Position numbers and translations under genes: made by a program. The notes under the pieces were generated by a model. The model made no database searches. It was given only the letters and a program-made list of their open reading frames with translations, and had not been told where the DNA came from. Below are positions 8,613 through 17,825 of a stretch of 64,000 bases of DNA, in pieces. This DNA is from Phycisphaeraceae bacterium (GTDB lineage: Bacteria > Planctomycetota > Phycisphaerae > Phycisphaerales > UBA1924), in NCBI GenBank assembly GCA_019636515.1, contig JAHBXI010000004.1, positions 62,001 to 126,000 on the forward strand. Direction: 5' to 3'. Each line of letters begins with the position of its first letter. Position 1 is the stretch's first letter.

Positions 8613-9525
8613 CACGAATGCCTCGCGTGTCCGCCTTCCGGCTCGGACGATCATCATTGCCCTGCTGGCGGCGACGCCGGCGGCCTTCCCGGCGAGCAAG
8701 GCCGCGGGGCGGCAGGCCGGGGCCGATGGGAACACCCCCACGGCCACCTCCTTTGCCGACCATCCTGCGTGGACGCTGAAGTTCGAGCCCGCCGCGTGGT
8801 ATGCCTCGCTGGGGGGCGACTTTCGCATGCCGGGGACCGCCGGAAGTTCCCAGTCGAAGTTTGACTTCCGTTCGTTTGACCTGGATGAACCGACCTGGGC
8901 TCCACTGGGAACGGTCCATGTCCAGGCCGGGCGGTGGCGGTTCAGCGCGGGCGGGTTCGCGTTCTCGACGGATGACAACCAGGCCACCGTTTCCGAATCC
9001 GGGGGCCTGGGTCGGTTGATGTTCGCGGCCGGAGACACGGCCAGGTCCTCCGTGGACTTCTGGAGCCTCGAGTTCCAGGCCGCCTATCGGCTGGTGCATG
9101 AGCCGCTCGGCGTCATGCAGGATGGGCGGCCGCGCCTGGTCTTTGGCCTCGAACCCGTGGTGGGTGTTCGCATGTACAGCGTGGACGCGCAAGTCAGCGC
9201 CGTCACGGGCGCGTCGGCCGGAACCTCCACGTCGCACGACGATTTTTTCTTCGAGCCCACCGCCGGCATCCGCCTCGATGGCGAGTTTGCCGAGCAGTTC
9301 ACCATTGATGTCCAGACGGGATTCGGGATTGGCCCCTGGGGCGACACCGAGAGTTTTTCGTGGGACATGCTCGTGGGGGGGACCTGGCGCCCGATCCCCA
9401 ACCTGGGGGTCCGGATCGGCTACAAGCACCTTCTGTTCGACCTCAAGTCCGGGGACGGGTCGGAGAAATTTGAGTTTGACGGATCGCTCGCGGGCCTGTT
9501 TGTCGGGGTCGAAGTGCGGTTCTGA
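8599..9525 (+). CDS. Exported beta-barrel-like outer membrane protein
   Basis: About 308 residues with an N-terminal signal peptide (hydrophobic core LPARTIIIALLAATPAAF). The body is rich in alternating aromatic and polar residues (AAWYASLGGDFRMPG, GFGIGPWGDTESFSWDMLVG), a run of Gly/Asp turns, and a C-terminus ending ...FVGVEVRF. A terminal Phe is typical of outer-membrane beta-barrels handled by the BAM complex. An ATG at 8587 in the same frame is an alternative start. Whichever is used, the 5' end overlaps arfB on the opposite strand. Function is unknown; a porin-like or structural outer-membrane role is inferred. Confidence 0.6.
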   Translation: MGPVITNASRVRLPARTIIIALLAATPAAFPASKAAGRQAGADGNTPTATSFADHPAWTLKFEPAAWYASLGGDFRMPGTAGSSQSKFDFRSFDLDEPTWAPLGTVHVQAGRWRFSAGGFAFSTDDNQATVSESGGLGRLMFAAGDTARSSVDFWSLEFQAAYRLVHEPLGVMQDGRPRLVFGLEPVVGVRMYSVDAQVSAVTGASAGTSTSHDDFFFEPTAGIRLDGEFAEQFTIDVQTGFGIGPWGDTESFSWDMLVGGTWRPIPNLGVRIGYKHLLFDLKSGDGSEKFEFDGSLAGLFVGVEVRF

Positions 9526-9927
9526 GGCCTTCCCGCGGTGCTTTTCGTGTGAAGACCGCGGCGAACCCTTGCGAGAAGCGTTGACCCGGAGGGCTCGACA
9601 CGGGATACTGGGCAGGTCATGGCAAGGCAGTCCGGAGGTGGTGGTTTGCGGTTCTGGTCCTGGCTGTGGTATGACTTCAGGGCCGGATCGCGCGGTGGAG
9701 CGGGCGGGATGGATCGACTTGTTCCAGTCGTATGCCGACCGTGAAGCACGGCCCGTCGTGGGCGTCAAGCCCCGATGGACCGATGCCGGCGTGTCTTGGA
9801 GAGTGGTGCCGCCAAACCCGGGTCTTTCCGGCGGGCGGACGGGGATTGATGGTGTGGGGGTGCGACGGGGGTCGCGCCTGAAGAGGGGCCGGCGGCTTCA
9901 CCGACGGCCGGACGCGAAGGGGTTTCC
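9526..9927. other. Intergenic stretch, no convincing gene
   Basis: About 400 bases between the outer-membrane-like gene and the HU-type gene. A 41-codon frame starting at 9619 exists on the plus strand but has no recognisable features. The promoter of the HU-type gene presumably lies in the right half; no clear -35/-10 pair was identified. Confidence 0.4.
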
Positions 9928-10287
9928 ATGGCCACGACAACCACGAAGAAGGACCTTGTTGACCGGATCTCCGAACTGACGGGACACAAGAGGCCGGTCG
10001 TCCGAGAGGTCGTGCAGATGTTCCTCGACCAGATCACGGAGGAACTCCGCGACGGGCGCCGACTGGAGTTCCGTGACTTTGGCATCTTCGAGGTCAAGAC
10101 CCGCCGTGCCCGGCGAGCCCAGAACCCAAAGACTCTCGAACGGGTCGATGTGCCGCCAAAGCGGACCGTCAAGTTCAAGGTCGGCCGACTGCTTCGCGAG
10201 GGGCTCGATCACCTCTCGCCGCCGCTTTCGACGCCCGTGATCGAACCCAAGCCACGCCGCGCCCGCACCGCCGCGCGGGCCGTCTAG
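9928..10287 (+). CDS. HU/IHF-family DNA-binding protein
   Basis: A 119-residue nucleoid-associated protein. The N-terminal helices (TKKDLVDRISELTGHKRPVV) and the core LRDGRRLEFRDFGIFEVK match HU/IHF. In the DNA-intercalating arm the usual RxGRNPxTG is replaced by ARRAQNPKTLERVDVPPKR, which is nearer the variant, HU-like branch than canonical HU. A basic C-terminal extension (PRRARTAARAV), longer than in the ~90-residue canonical HU, is an added DNA-binding tail. DNA bending and compaction are inferred from the family. Confidence 0.9.
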   Translation: MATTTTKKDLVDRISELTGHKRPVVREVVQMFLDQITEELRDGRRLEFRDFGIFEVKTRRARRAQNPKTLERVDVPPKRTVKFKVGRLLREGLDHLSPPLSTPVIEPKPRRARTAARAV

Positions 10288-10359
10288 CGGATCGGTCGCG
10301 TTCTCCGGCGTCACGTTTCGACGCGTCGGCGTGGATGCCGCCGATCGGACAACGAGCCG

Positions 10360-11022
10360 TCACCAGTTTGTATCACTCGCCGAGCCGTCCACCGGTGCTT
10401 CTTGCGGCATCTCGGGGTGGTCTTGCGCTGGAGCCTCCCAGCCCGTGACGAATCGGATCGGCGGAACCTGGATGGTGCCGACGTTCCACAACTGCTGCCG
10501 CTTCACTCGCCACGACCCCAGGTTGTTCTCGAGTTCGAGCGAGATCCCGCGGTAGACCGGATCAGCGCCCGGGACTATCCCCATCGACGGCACCGGGAAG
10601 ACCATCTCCAACTCGGCACGGTGGCCCCGCACCCACATCGTCGCGACGTGGTAGATGGGCATCGTGGAGGCGTTCTCGGGCAAGACCCGGACGCCCCGGC
10701 CACCGAGCATGGACTCGATCAGGGCGACGTTGCCCGGCCGCATCCCCTCGGGAAGATTGAATGCAAACGTCGGCGAGGACCCGTCGCCCGGCCCGCCCGA
10801 GGGCGGATACCGGTTCACAACGTACTCGATGGACATGGCCATCAACCTGGGGACCGGATGGATGTTTGGATCGACGGACGCGACCGGGTTTTCGGTCTCG
10901 CCAGGAAGATTCGAATGCAGGCAGCCCGGCAGTGACCCGGCTACAAACGCCGCCCAGGCCATCCCCGCCGCCAGCGCCAGACCTCCCCCGATTCGCCGAC
11001 CAGACGACGCGTACCTGATCAT
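10360..11022 (-). CDS. Putative lipoprotein, unknown function
   Basis: A 220-residue exported protein. The N-terminus has a basic region, a hydrophobic core and the lipobox LPGC (Cys about residue 33), so lipid anchoring after signal peptidase II cleavage is expected. The rest is a single globular-looking domain with segments MSIEYVVNRYPP and HRAELEMVFPVPSMGI; I do not recognise a family. The ATG at 11020-11022 is preceded by AAAGGG. The gene is divergent from the ubiX-like gene and convergent with the HU-type gene. Confidence 0.65.
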   Translation of the reverse strand: MIRYASSGRRIGGGLALAAGMAWAAFVAGSLPGCLHSNLPGETENPVASVDPNIHPVPRLMAMSIEYVVNRYPPSGGPGDGSSPTFAFNLPEGMRPGNVALIESMLGGRGVRVLPENASTMPIYHVATMWVRGHRAELEMVFPVPSMGIVPGADPVYRGISLELENNLGSWRVKRQQLWNVGTIQVPPIRFVTGWEAPAQDHPEMPQEAPVDGSASDTNW

Positions 11023-11143
11023 CGCAGCCCTTTCGTTCAACCGACCCGCCGAGCACCACCCGCACCGGCGATTCTTGACCGCCCGGGGAGCCGACGCCAC
11101 CGCCCGGGCATCCGACGGGCACGTACACTGCGAAAGAATCTTC

Positions 11144-11842
11144 ATGCCGCTCCCGTTCCCCGCCAATCCAGCCCCCGTTCGACCCCGGCGGTACGTGGTG
11201 GGGATCTCCGGCGCTTCGGGAGCGGCCTACGCCCTGCGACTCATCGAGGAACTCCTGGTCGTCCACGGCCACGAGGTACACCTGGTCGTCTCCGAGTACG
11301 GCAAGCGCCTGCTCGCCGAGGAGTCGGGGATCACCCGCATCGAGTTTGAGACGGTCGTGCCCCCCGGCACGCTCGAAGACCCGCTGGTCAACGATATCCG
11401 CCGACGGCTTTTCATACACCCCAACAAGGACGTCGGGGCGGTCATCGCCAGCGGGTCGTTCCTCCACGACGGCATGGCCGTCATCCCCTGTTCGAGTTCG
11501 TCGCTGGGGGCGATCGCCACCGGCGCGGGCTCGAATCTCCTCACGCGCGCCGCGGGGGTATGCCTCAAGGAGCGCCGTCGCCTGATCGTCTGCCACCGGG
11601 AATCACCCCTCTCGCTCGTGGATATCGAAAACTACCGGACGCTCTCCCTCGCGGGGGCCGTGATCTGCCCGACCAACCCGGGGTTTTACCTCCACCCGAC
11701 CTCCATCGGTCAGATCGTGGATTTCATGGTCGGGAAGGTCCTGGATCTCCTGGATGTCGAGCATCGCCTGGCGACCCGCTGGGAGAGCACGCGGCCCGGG
11801 AAACGGGGCGATGCGACGGGGACCGCCTCCCACCGCCCCTGA
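11144..11842 (+). CDS. ubiX: UbiX-family flavin prenyltransferase
   Basis: A 232-residue flavoprotein that prenylates FMN to make the cofactor of UbiD-type decarboxylases. The FMN-binding VVGISGASGAAYALRLIEEL (about residues 17-36), the IPCSSSSLGAIATGAGSNLL segment (about residues 115-134) and RAAGVCLKERRRLIVCHRE are diagnostic. It is slightly longer than the usual ~190-200 residues because of a Pro-rich N-terminus and a basic C-terminal tail. No ubiD gene is in view. The ATG at 11144 is the last in-frame start before the Rossmann-like beginning. Confidence 0.9.
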   Translation: MPLPFPANPAPVRPRRYVVGISGASGAAYALRLIEELLVVHGHEVHLVVSEYGKRLLAEESGITRIEFETVVPPGTLEDPLVNDIRRRLFIHPNKDVGAVIASGSFLHDGMAVIPCSSSSLGAIATGAGSNLLTRAAGVCLKERRRLIVCHRESPLSLVDIENYRTLSLAGAVICPTNPGFYLHPTSIGQIVDFMVGKVLDLLDVEHRLATRWESTRPGKRGDATGTASHRP

Positions 11843-11850
11843 GCCGCGGG

Positions 11851-14766
11851 TTACGAACTCCCGTTCGACTCGACCATCCCCTTGATCCGCCGAAGTTCGT
11901 CGAACGCCTGGATGGGCGTCAGCGATTCGATCTTGATCTCGCGGAGTTGCTCCACCGCCGGGTGGGACACGTACTGGGTGAACAGGGTCATCTGCCCGTC
12001 GTTCGCCGACCGCTCCGACGCCCGGGGCGGGATCGGCGACGAGCCGGGTTTGTGGTCGGAACCGCCCGCCGGAGTCCCGTTCTGGTGAACGGTCAGTGAC
12101 GAGAGCACGTCCCTGGCTCGCTCGACCACCCGACCGGGCAGGCCCGCCAGTTTTGCCACGTGGATCCCGTACGAGCGATCCGATCGTCCGGGGATGATCC
12201 GGTGGAGGAAGATGATCTCGTGGTGCCCGGGGTCGGAGGCGCTGGGCCACTCACGCACGGCGACATGCAGGTTCTTCACACGCGCGGGCATCCGGTCGGC
12301 AAGTTCGGTCAGTTCGTGGTAGTGCGTCGCAAAGAGCGTTCTGGGGCCGGGGCCGTCACCGCCGAGGGTCGAGAGGAACTCGGTGATCGACCACGCCAGC
12401 GAGAGTCCGTCGAGGGTGCTCGTTCCGCGGCCGATCTCGTCGAGGATCACCAACGAACGCCCCGTCACGTGGTTCAGGATGTTGGCCGTCTCGGTCATCT
12501 CGACCATGAAGGTCGACTGGCCCGAGTGCAGCGCATCGTCGGCCCCGATCCGCGTGAAGACACGGTCCGACAAGCCGATGACCGCGCGGTCGGCCGGGAC
12601 AAACGAGCCCGCGTGGGCGAGCAGGACAATCAGGGCCGTCTGCCGGATGTACGTGCTCTTGCCGGCCATGTTCGGGCCGGTGATAAGCGCGAGCGAGGCC
12701 GGGGATGCCCCCGCCTCGGAGCCTCCGGGACCCAGTTCGGCGTCGTTTGGCACAAACCCCCCGCCGAGCAGGTCTTCCAGAACCGGGTGACGACCGCCGT
12801 GGATGCGTAGAACGGGCTCTTCGACCACCTCCGGACGGACCCAGCCCTTGCGAACCGCCCGCTCGGCGAACCCCTGCATGGCGTCGATCTCGGCGACGGC
12901 CCGCCCGAACGCGGCGATGTGTTCCACGACGGCCAGCGCCTCGGAACAGAGCATCTCGAAGAGTTGCCGCTCACGCTCGATCGCTCGCGCGCCCGCGGTT
13001 GTGACTTTGTTCTCAAAGTCGCGCAGGAGCGGGGTCGTGTACCGCTCGGCGTTCTTGAGGGTCTGGGTGCGCGTCAGTTCCGCCGGGGCTCGCCTGGCCT
13101 GCGCGGCGGGAAGTTCGATGAAGTACCCGAAGACCTTGTTGAACCCGACCTTCAATCCCGGAAGGTCGTGGCGCTTGGTCAGTTCGGCCTGGTAATCCGC
13201 GAGCCATGACCCCGCGTCGGATCGCAGCCGACGAACTTCGTCCAGTTCGTCATCAACCCCGTCGCGGATCAGCCCCCCTTCTCGGAGATGCGCGGGGGGG
13301 TCATCGACGCACCGCGAGCCGATCGCCTCCGCGAGCGGATGCAGGTGGTCTCGTGCCTCGACCAGGCCCGCGTGCGGCGCGGCGAGCGCCGCCACGCCCC
13401 GCGTTAGGTCGATAAGGGTCGCGATCCCGGCCGCCGACCGACCCAGGGCGCACACGTCACGCGGGGTCGCGCGGCCAAGCGCGATCCGGCCCGCGATTCG
13501 GGCCACGTCCTGCACCCCGTCGAGCGCGGTCCTCATCCGCTCGGCCAGGACCCGATCCTCGACAAAGACCGCCACCGACGACTGTCGAGCCGCAATGGAA
13601 TCCAGATTCCCAAGAGGAGCGCACAACCACTCGCGGATCAGCCTTCGCCCCATGGTCGTCCGGCAGCAATTCGAACCCGGTCCCAGGAACAGCCCCACGA
13701 GCGTCCCGTCTCCCACCGCGTCCTTTGACGGGCGGATCGATCCCCCCCGGATCGTGCGCTCGACTTCGAGAGACCTCAGGCTGACCGCGTCCACCACGCA
13801 GCGACCGGACGCGTCTTCTCTCCGCGGCGGGCGAAGGTGGGCCAGGGCCAGACGCCGGGACCGCATCCGCTGCTGCTCGGCCCGCCCCCGAGACGTGGAC
13901 ATCGCCGCCGACGCGGCCACCTCCTCCCCCGCGGCGGCGGCGGACCGCCCGTGACCCGAGGGTCCGACGAACCCGACAACCTCCCGCGCGCGGGTGTCTT
14001 CCCCCACCTCTCCCGCCTGGGTCTCTCGCAGGTATGCCAGGGCGGCCCCCGCGGCGGGGATCGCCGGATCATCTTCCCGCAGGCCGTACCCGGCAAGCGA
14101 AGCAACCCCGAAATGCGACAACAGCAGTTCGCGGGCCTCGTCGGCTCGGAATTGCCACGACGGACGCCCTGTCGCCGACACCCCGAGTTGACGGACCACC
14201 CGCTCGACCCGCGGGGGCATCGATCCGTCCGCGCTGGCGGAATAGATCAGTTCCCCGGCGCCACGGCGGACCAACTCGTCGGCGACCTGGTCCGCCGCGC
14301 CATCGGTCACGATGAACTCACCCGTCGAGGCCTCCACAAAGGCCAGGCCCGCCCGGGACGAATCGCCCGACTCCACGAACGCGACCGCGGCGAGCATGTT
14401 CGAACAGTCCCCGTCGAGCAGGGCATCGTCGACCAGGGTTCCCGGCGTCACGACCCTTGTCACTCCGCGATCGACAATCCCCTTGGCCTCTTTGGGATCC
14501 TGCAACTGGTCGGCGACCGCCACGCGAAACCCCTGCTGCACGAGGCGGCGGAGGTAGTTTTCCAACTGGTGGTGCGGGACACCCGCCATCGGGAGCCCCT
14601 CGGACCGGCGCGTGAGGGTCAGCCCGATCGCCCGGGAGATCGTGACGGCGTCCTCGTCAAAGGTCTCGTAAAAATCCCCCATGCGAAAGAGAAGGAGACA
14701 CCCGGGGTGCTGCCGCTTAAAGCGGTAGTACTGCTGCATCGCGGGGGTTTCACGCGGATCGGCCAT
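11851..14766 (-). CDS. mutS: DNA mismatch repair protein MutS
   Basis: A 971-residue MutS1-type ATPase that recognises mismatches. Near the N-terminus is the mismatch-reading GDFYETFDEDA, which contains the Phe-x-Glu motif. The C-terminal ABC ATPase has Walker A GPNMAGKST (about residue 697) and Walker B LVILDEIGRGTSTLDG, followed by the ATHYHELTEL switch. It is longer than the usual ~850 residues because of an Ala/Arg-rich insertion near residues 270-320. The start at 14764-14766 (MADPRETPAMQQYY) matches family N-termini better than an in-frame ATG seven codons upstream. mutL is not nearby. The stop is only a few bases from the convergent ubiX-like gene. Confidence 0.97.
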   Translation of the reverse strand: MADPRETPAMQQYYRFKRQHPGCLLLFRMGDFYETFDEDAVTISRAIGLTLTRRSEGLPMAGVPHHQLENYLRRLVQQGFRVAVADQLQDPKEAKGIVDRGVTRVVTPGTLVDDALLDGDCSNMLAAVAFVESGDSSRAGLAFVEASTGEFIVTDGAADQVADELVRRGAGELIYSASADGSMPPRVERVVRQLGVSATGRPSWQFRADEARELLLSHFGVASLAGYGLREDDPAIPAAGAALAYLRETQAGEVGEDTRAREVVGFVGPSGHGRSAAAAGEEVAASAAMSTSRGRAEQQRMRSRRLALAHLRPPRREDASGRCVVDAVSLRSLEVERTIRGGSIRPSKDAVGDGTLVGLFLGPGSNCCRTTMGRRLIREWLCAPLGNLDSIAARQSSVAVFVEDRVLAERMRTALDGVQDVARIAGRIALGRATPRDVCALGRSAAGIATLIDLTRGVAALAAPHAGLVEARDHLHPLAEAIGSRCVDDPPAHLREGGLIRDGVDDELDEVRRLRSDAGSWLADYQAELTKRHDLPGLKVGFNKVFGYFIELPAAQARRAPAELTRTQTLKNAERYTTPLLRDFENKVTTAGARAIERERQLFEMLCSEALAVVEHIAAFGRAVAEIDAMQGFAERAVRKGWVRPEVVEEPVLRIHGGRHPVLEDLLGGGFVPNDAELGPGGSEAGASPASLALITGPNMAGKSTYIRQTALIVLLAHAGSFVPADRAVIGLSDRVFTRIGADDALHSGQSTFMVEMTETANILNHVTGRSLVILDEIGRGTSTLDGLSLAWSITEFLSTLGGDGPGPRTLFATHYHELTELADRMPARVKNLHVAVREWPSASDPGHHEIIFLHRIIPGRSDRSYGIHVAKLAGLPGRVVERARDVLSSLTVHQNGTPAGGSDHKPGSSPIPPRASERSANDGQMTLFTQYVSHPAVEQLREIKIESLTPIQAFDELRRIKGMVESNGSS

Positions 14767-14860
14767 GGTCAGCACCCAGCGTAGCAAGCCGGTGACTCGC
14801 CCCGAAAACCGGCCCTCCCGGCCGTTTGCCCCTCACCCCCGCCCGTGACATACTGGCGGG

Positions 14861-16012
14861 ATGATCACCCGCCGAGATTTTCTCGCCGTATCCGGTGCCG
14901 GGGCAGGGGTTGGTGTCGGAGCCGCGACGGGGGTTGTGCCGATCGCCTCGCTGGGGATGGCCGCTTCCGTACTCGGGGCGCGGCCACGTCCCGCGTCCCA
15001 GCCGGCGAGCGAGGGCGACGCCCACCGCGGGCCGTGCGTCATCGCCTCGGGCAACGGGCTGGCCGCGGTCACCCGGGCGATGGAACTGCTCGACCAGGGG
15101 TACGACCCCGCCGACGCCGTGGTCCAGGGGGTCCGTATCAACGAGGACGATCCCGAGGACAACAGCGTCGGGTACGGCGGGCTTCCCAACGAGGAAGGCA
15201 TTGTCGAACTCGACGCCTCCGTCATGCACGGACCGACGCACAAATCCGGGGCGGTCGCGTCGCTGCGTCACATCAAAAACCCCGCCCAGGTCGCCCTGCT
15301 GGTCCTGCGACGAACAAACCACTGCCTTCTGGTGGGCGAGGGCGCGCTGCGCTTCGCCCGGCAGATGGGATTCCAGGAGGAAAACCTCCTGACCGAGGCC
15401 TCACGCCTAGCGTGGCTGAAATGGAAAGCCAACGCCTCACGCGAAGATTTCTGGCTCGACGATGCGGAACGAGACCCCCCCGCGGGAAAAGTCTGGGTCT
15501 CCGACGGGCCGGGAAAACTCTCCGCGATCGATCCCGACGGGGTGAAACGCCTCACCGGCACCGTCCATTGCTCGGCGGTCACCCGGGCGGGAGACCTCGC
15601 GGGCTGCACCACGACCAGCGGCCTCTCGTGGAAAATCCCCGGCCGCGTCGGGGATTCTCCGATCATCGGGGCGGGGAACTACTGCGACAACGAGGTGGGG
15701 TCGGCGGGTTGCACCGGTCGCGGGGAGAGTTGCATCACCAACCTCTCGGCGTACACGATGGTGATGCTGATGGAGATGGGCAAGACCCCGGGCGAGGCGG
15801 CCTTTGAAGCGGCCCGTCGCATGGTGGACCGCAGCAAGGAAAGCCGCCTCAAAGGGGCCGACGGGCGACCGCGATTCAACGTCAGTTTCTACGCGCTGCG
15901 GAAGGATGGGGCGTACGGGGCGGCCTCTCTCTACGAGGGCTCGTTCGCGGTTCGCGACCGCGACGGCGCCCGCGTTCTCCCCACGGTCCCGCTGTACTCC
16001 AAGGGGGGATAG
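14861..16012 (+). CDS. Tat-exported N4-(beta-N-acetylglucosaminyl)-L-asparaginase-like Ntn hydrolase
   Basis: A 383-residue precursor. The N-terminus ITRRDFLAVSGAGAG is a twin-arginine signal, so export as a folded protein is expected. The body matches the glycosylasparaginase/isoaspartyl peptidase family. Autocleavage should expose Thr234 (LTGTVHCSAV) as nucleophile, and the beta subunit contains TTTSGLSWKIPGRVGDSPII, the family's strongest motif. The family cleaves the GlcNAc-Asn bond of glycoproteins or isoaspartyl peptides. The residue before the nucleophile is Gly rather than the usual Asp, which could alter self-processing. The gene is divergent from mutS and nearly abuts queF tail-to-tail. 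Confidence 0.85.
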   Translation: MITRRDFLAVSGAGAGVGVGAATGVVPIASLGMAASVLGARPRPASQPASEGDAHRGPCVIASGNGLAAVTRAMELLDQGYDPADAVVQGVRINEDDPEDNSVGYGGLPNEEGIVELDASVMHGPTHKSGAVASLRHIKNPAQVALLVLRRTNHCLLVGEGALRFARQMGFQEENLLTEASRLAWLKWKANASREDFWLDDAERDPPAGKVWVSDGPGKLSAIDPDGVKRLTGTVHCSAVTRAGDLAGCTTTSGLSWKIPGRVGDSPIIGAGNYCDNEVGSAGCTGRGESCITNLSAYTMVMLMEMGKTPGEAAFEAARRMVDRSKESRLKGADGRPRFNVSFYALRKDGAYGAASLYEGSFAVRDRDGARVLPTVPLYSKGG

Positions 16013-16015
16013 CCG

Positions 16016-16396
16016 CTACAGCCGGTACTCGGCGGGGGGCTCGCCGCGGGCCGCGCGGATGGTCGATCGGATGCCGCCTCGCCCCCTCCAGTCGGTGCGC
16101 ACCATGATCCACGCCGGGTCCATCAGCGCCGCCAGGTCGTCACGGATCCGGTTGGTCACCGCCTCGTAAAAAATGCCTTCGTGGCGGAACGATTGCAGGT
16201 AGATCTTGAGACTCTTGAGTTCGACGCAGACGCCCTGGTCGCGCCCGGGGCGTGGCTGGAAACGAACCGTGACCACTCCGAAGTCCGGGTGCCCGGTCTT
16301 CGGGCACTGCGAGGTGAACTCCTCGGCAACATGCTCGACGACAAACGGAGAATCCGAGGGGGTGGGGAAGGCTTCAAGGAGCGATGCGTCGGGCAT
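16016..16396 (-). CDS. queF: NADPH-dependent 7-cyano-7-deazaguanine reductase QueF
   Basis: A 126-residue tunnelling-fold enzyme of queuosine biosynthesis that reduces preQ0 to preQ1. The catalytic Cys31 sits in EEFTSQCPKTGHPDFG with Asp38 nearby, and the NADPH-binding motif ELKSLKIYLQSFRHEGIF follows (about residues 59-76). It is of the short, unimodular type. The start at 16394-16396 gives the expected N-terminus. It is the downstream member of a minus-strand pair with the TPR lipoprotein gene 36 bases upstream; no other queuosine gene is nearby. Confidence 0.95.
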   Translation of the reverse strand: MPDASLLEAFPTPSDSPFVVEHVAEEFTSQCPKTGHPDFGVVTVRFQPRPGRDQGVCVELKSLKIYLQSFRHEGIFYEAVTNRIRDDLAALMDPAWIMVRTDWRGRGGIRSTIRAARGEPPAEYRL

Positions 16397-16432
16397 GCGG
16401 GACGGTATGCCGACGGACGCCGGGCCGAGCCG

Positions 16433-17509
16433 CTACGGCTGGTAGCGGCTGAGCAGGTCCACGATCCGCGGCTGGCGTCGCTCGATCTGGAGGCTTCGTC
16501 GCATCAATTGGACGGCTTCATCCCGGGCCGCCTGGTCGGTCCGGTCGCTCCATACGAACTGGTTGAGACGGCAGACCGCCACGCCGTTGATCGCGGGGTA
16601 GAACCCCGGATCGATGGCCATGGACTTGCGGAAGGCGGTCAGCGCCTCGTCGTAGTACCGCAGGCGGAACAGCCCCGATCCAAGCCGCTCGTACGCCGTG
16701 GCGCTGGGTTCGAGATCGATCGCCTGCCGCAGCGTGTTGACCATTTCTTCCAGCCGGTTCACCTTGCCGAGGCTATCGGCGAGGTTGAGCAGCAAGGGAG
16801 GGGTCAGTTCCGTGAGTTCCGAAGCCTGCTGGTATTCGACCACGGCCTCGGCGTGACGGCCGAGAGAGGCGTAAATCGCCCCGAGGTTGGTCCGGGCCGC
16901 GGCGTTCCTGGGGTCGATCCTCGCCGCCCGCTGCGCGTACGACAGGCCCTGGGCCGGCTCCCCGACCTGCAGGTACGTCGTCCCGAGGTTCAAGTTGGCA
17001 TTCAGGTCGTCGGGGCGGATCGTCAAGGCCCGCAGGTATGCCCGGACCGCCTCGGTGAGCCGGTTGAGCATCTGCAGCGACAGCCCGTGGCCGAACTGCG
17101 CGTCGAAGTTCCCCGGCTCCAGTTCGGACGCCTTGGAGTAATTCCGCTCGGCCGATCGGTAGTCCCCACGCTCGCGGTCGATGTCCGCCGCTCCCATGTA
17201 CGCGATCGTCAGCGTCGGATTCTCGGCGATGGCACGCTCAAACTCCGCACGGGCACGATCAAGGTCCCCCCGCTGGCGTGCCTGCATCGCCTGAGACACG
17301 GCGTCGGGCATCGCCATCGCCTCGGACGACGATCGGCTCTGGGTCGGCGCCGATCCGCCCGTCGTCGGTTCGCCCCCCTCGCGCGACCACCCGCAGCCGC
17401 AAAGCCCCAGACCAACGACCCCGGCCAGGAAACCGCCGGCCGCGGATCGCGCCAGACCACGACATCGGGTGATGATCAACGCCGCGCTCGGAGACGGGAT
17501 TTCGATCAA
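16433..17509 (-). CDS. TPR-repeat lipoprotein
   Basis: About 358 residues. The frame has no suitable ATG, and I chose the TTG at 17507-17509 because AAAGGAG lies nine bases upstream. A second TTG at 17477-17479 would give a more typical signal peptide. A hydrophobic segment ends in LCGCGW, a lipobox (Cys about residue 39). Tetratricopeptide repeats then run from about residue 85 to the end (for example NPTLTIAYMGAADIDRERGD and RAARIDPRNAAARTNLGAIY), so a scaffold role at the membrane is likely. Partner unknown. queF follows 36 bases downstream. Confidence 0.75.
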   Translation of the reverse strand: MIEIPSPSAALIITRCRGLARSAAGGFLAGVVGLGLCGCGWSREGGEPTTGGSAPTQSRSSSEAMAMPDAVSQAMQARQRGDLDRARAEFERAIAENPTLTIAYMGAADIDRERGDYRSAERNYSKASELEPGNFDAQFGHGLSLQMLNRLTEAVRAYLRALTIRPDDLNANLNLGTTYLQVGEPAQGLSYAQRAARIDPRNAAARTNLGAIYASLGRHAEAVVEYQQASELTELTPPLLLNLADSLGKVNRLEEMVNTLRQAIDLEPSATAYERLGSGLFRLRYYDEALTAFRKSMAIDPGFYPAINGVAVCRLNQFVWSDRTDQAARDEAVQLMRRSLQIERRQPRIVDLLSRYQP

Positions 17510-17825
17510 CGGGTCATGCTCCTTTGACTCACGCCGGACCCCGCGCCGCCAACCTCGATCGGAGTGATCGCCCGCGCGGTCAGCGGACGGGGTCACATCA
17601 TTCCGCGAACACTTGAACCCGCCAACGTGCCGGATGCCCACGGACGATTCGCCGCAACAAGCCAACATCGTCTCGATCCGGCCCGGATCTTCGAAAGGTT
17701 GTGCTGCAACCGGCCTGTAGGTCTTTGTTTGGTTATCGCGGCCTTTCAGGCCGGATCAACCCTACGCGAGTCCGCGAGCGAGAGTTCAAGAGAGTTCATG
17801 GCCGACGGCGCCTCTCCCGGGTCGG
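17510..17825. other. Intergenic stretch upstream of the TPR lipoprotein gene
   Basis: About 316 bases between two minus-strand genes. I see no coding region. A short hairpin (cggcc...ggccg near 17740-17756) and two spaced copies of gagagttca (near 17780-17798) are present. It should hold the promoter of the TPR-queF pair. Confidence 0.35.
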
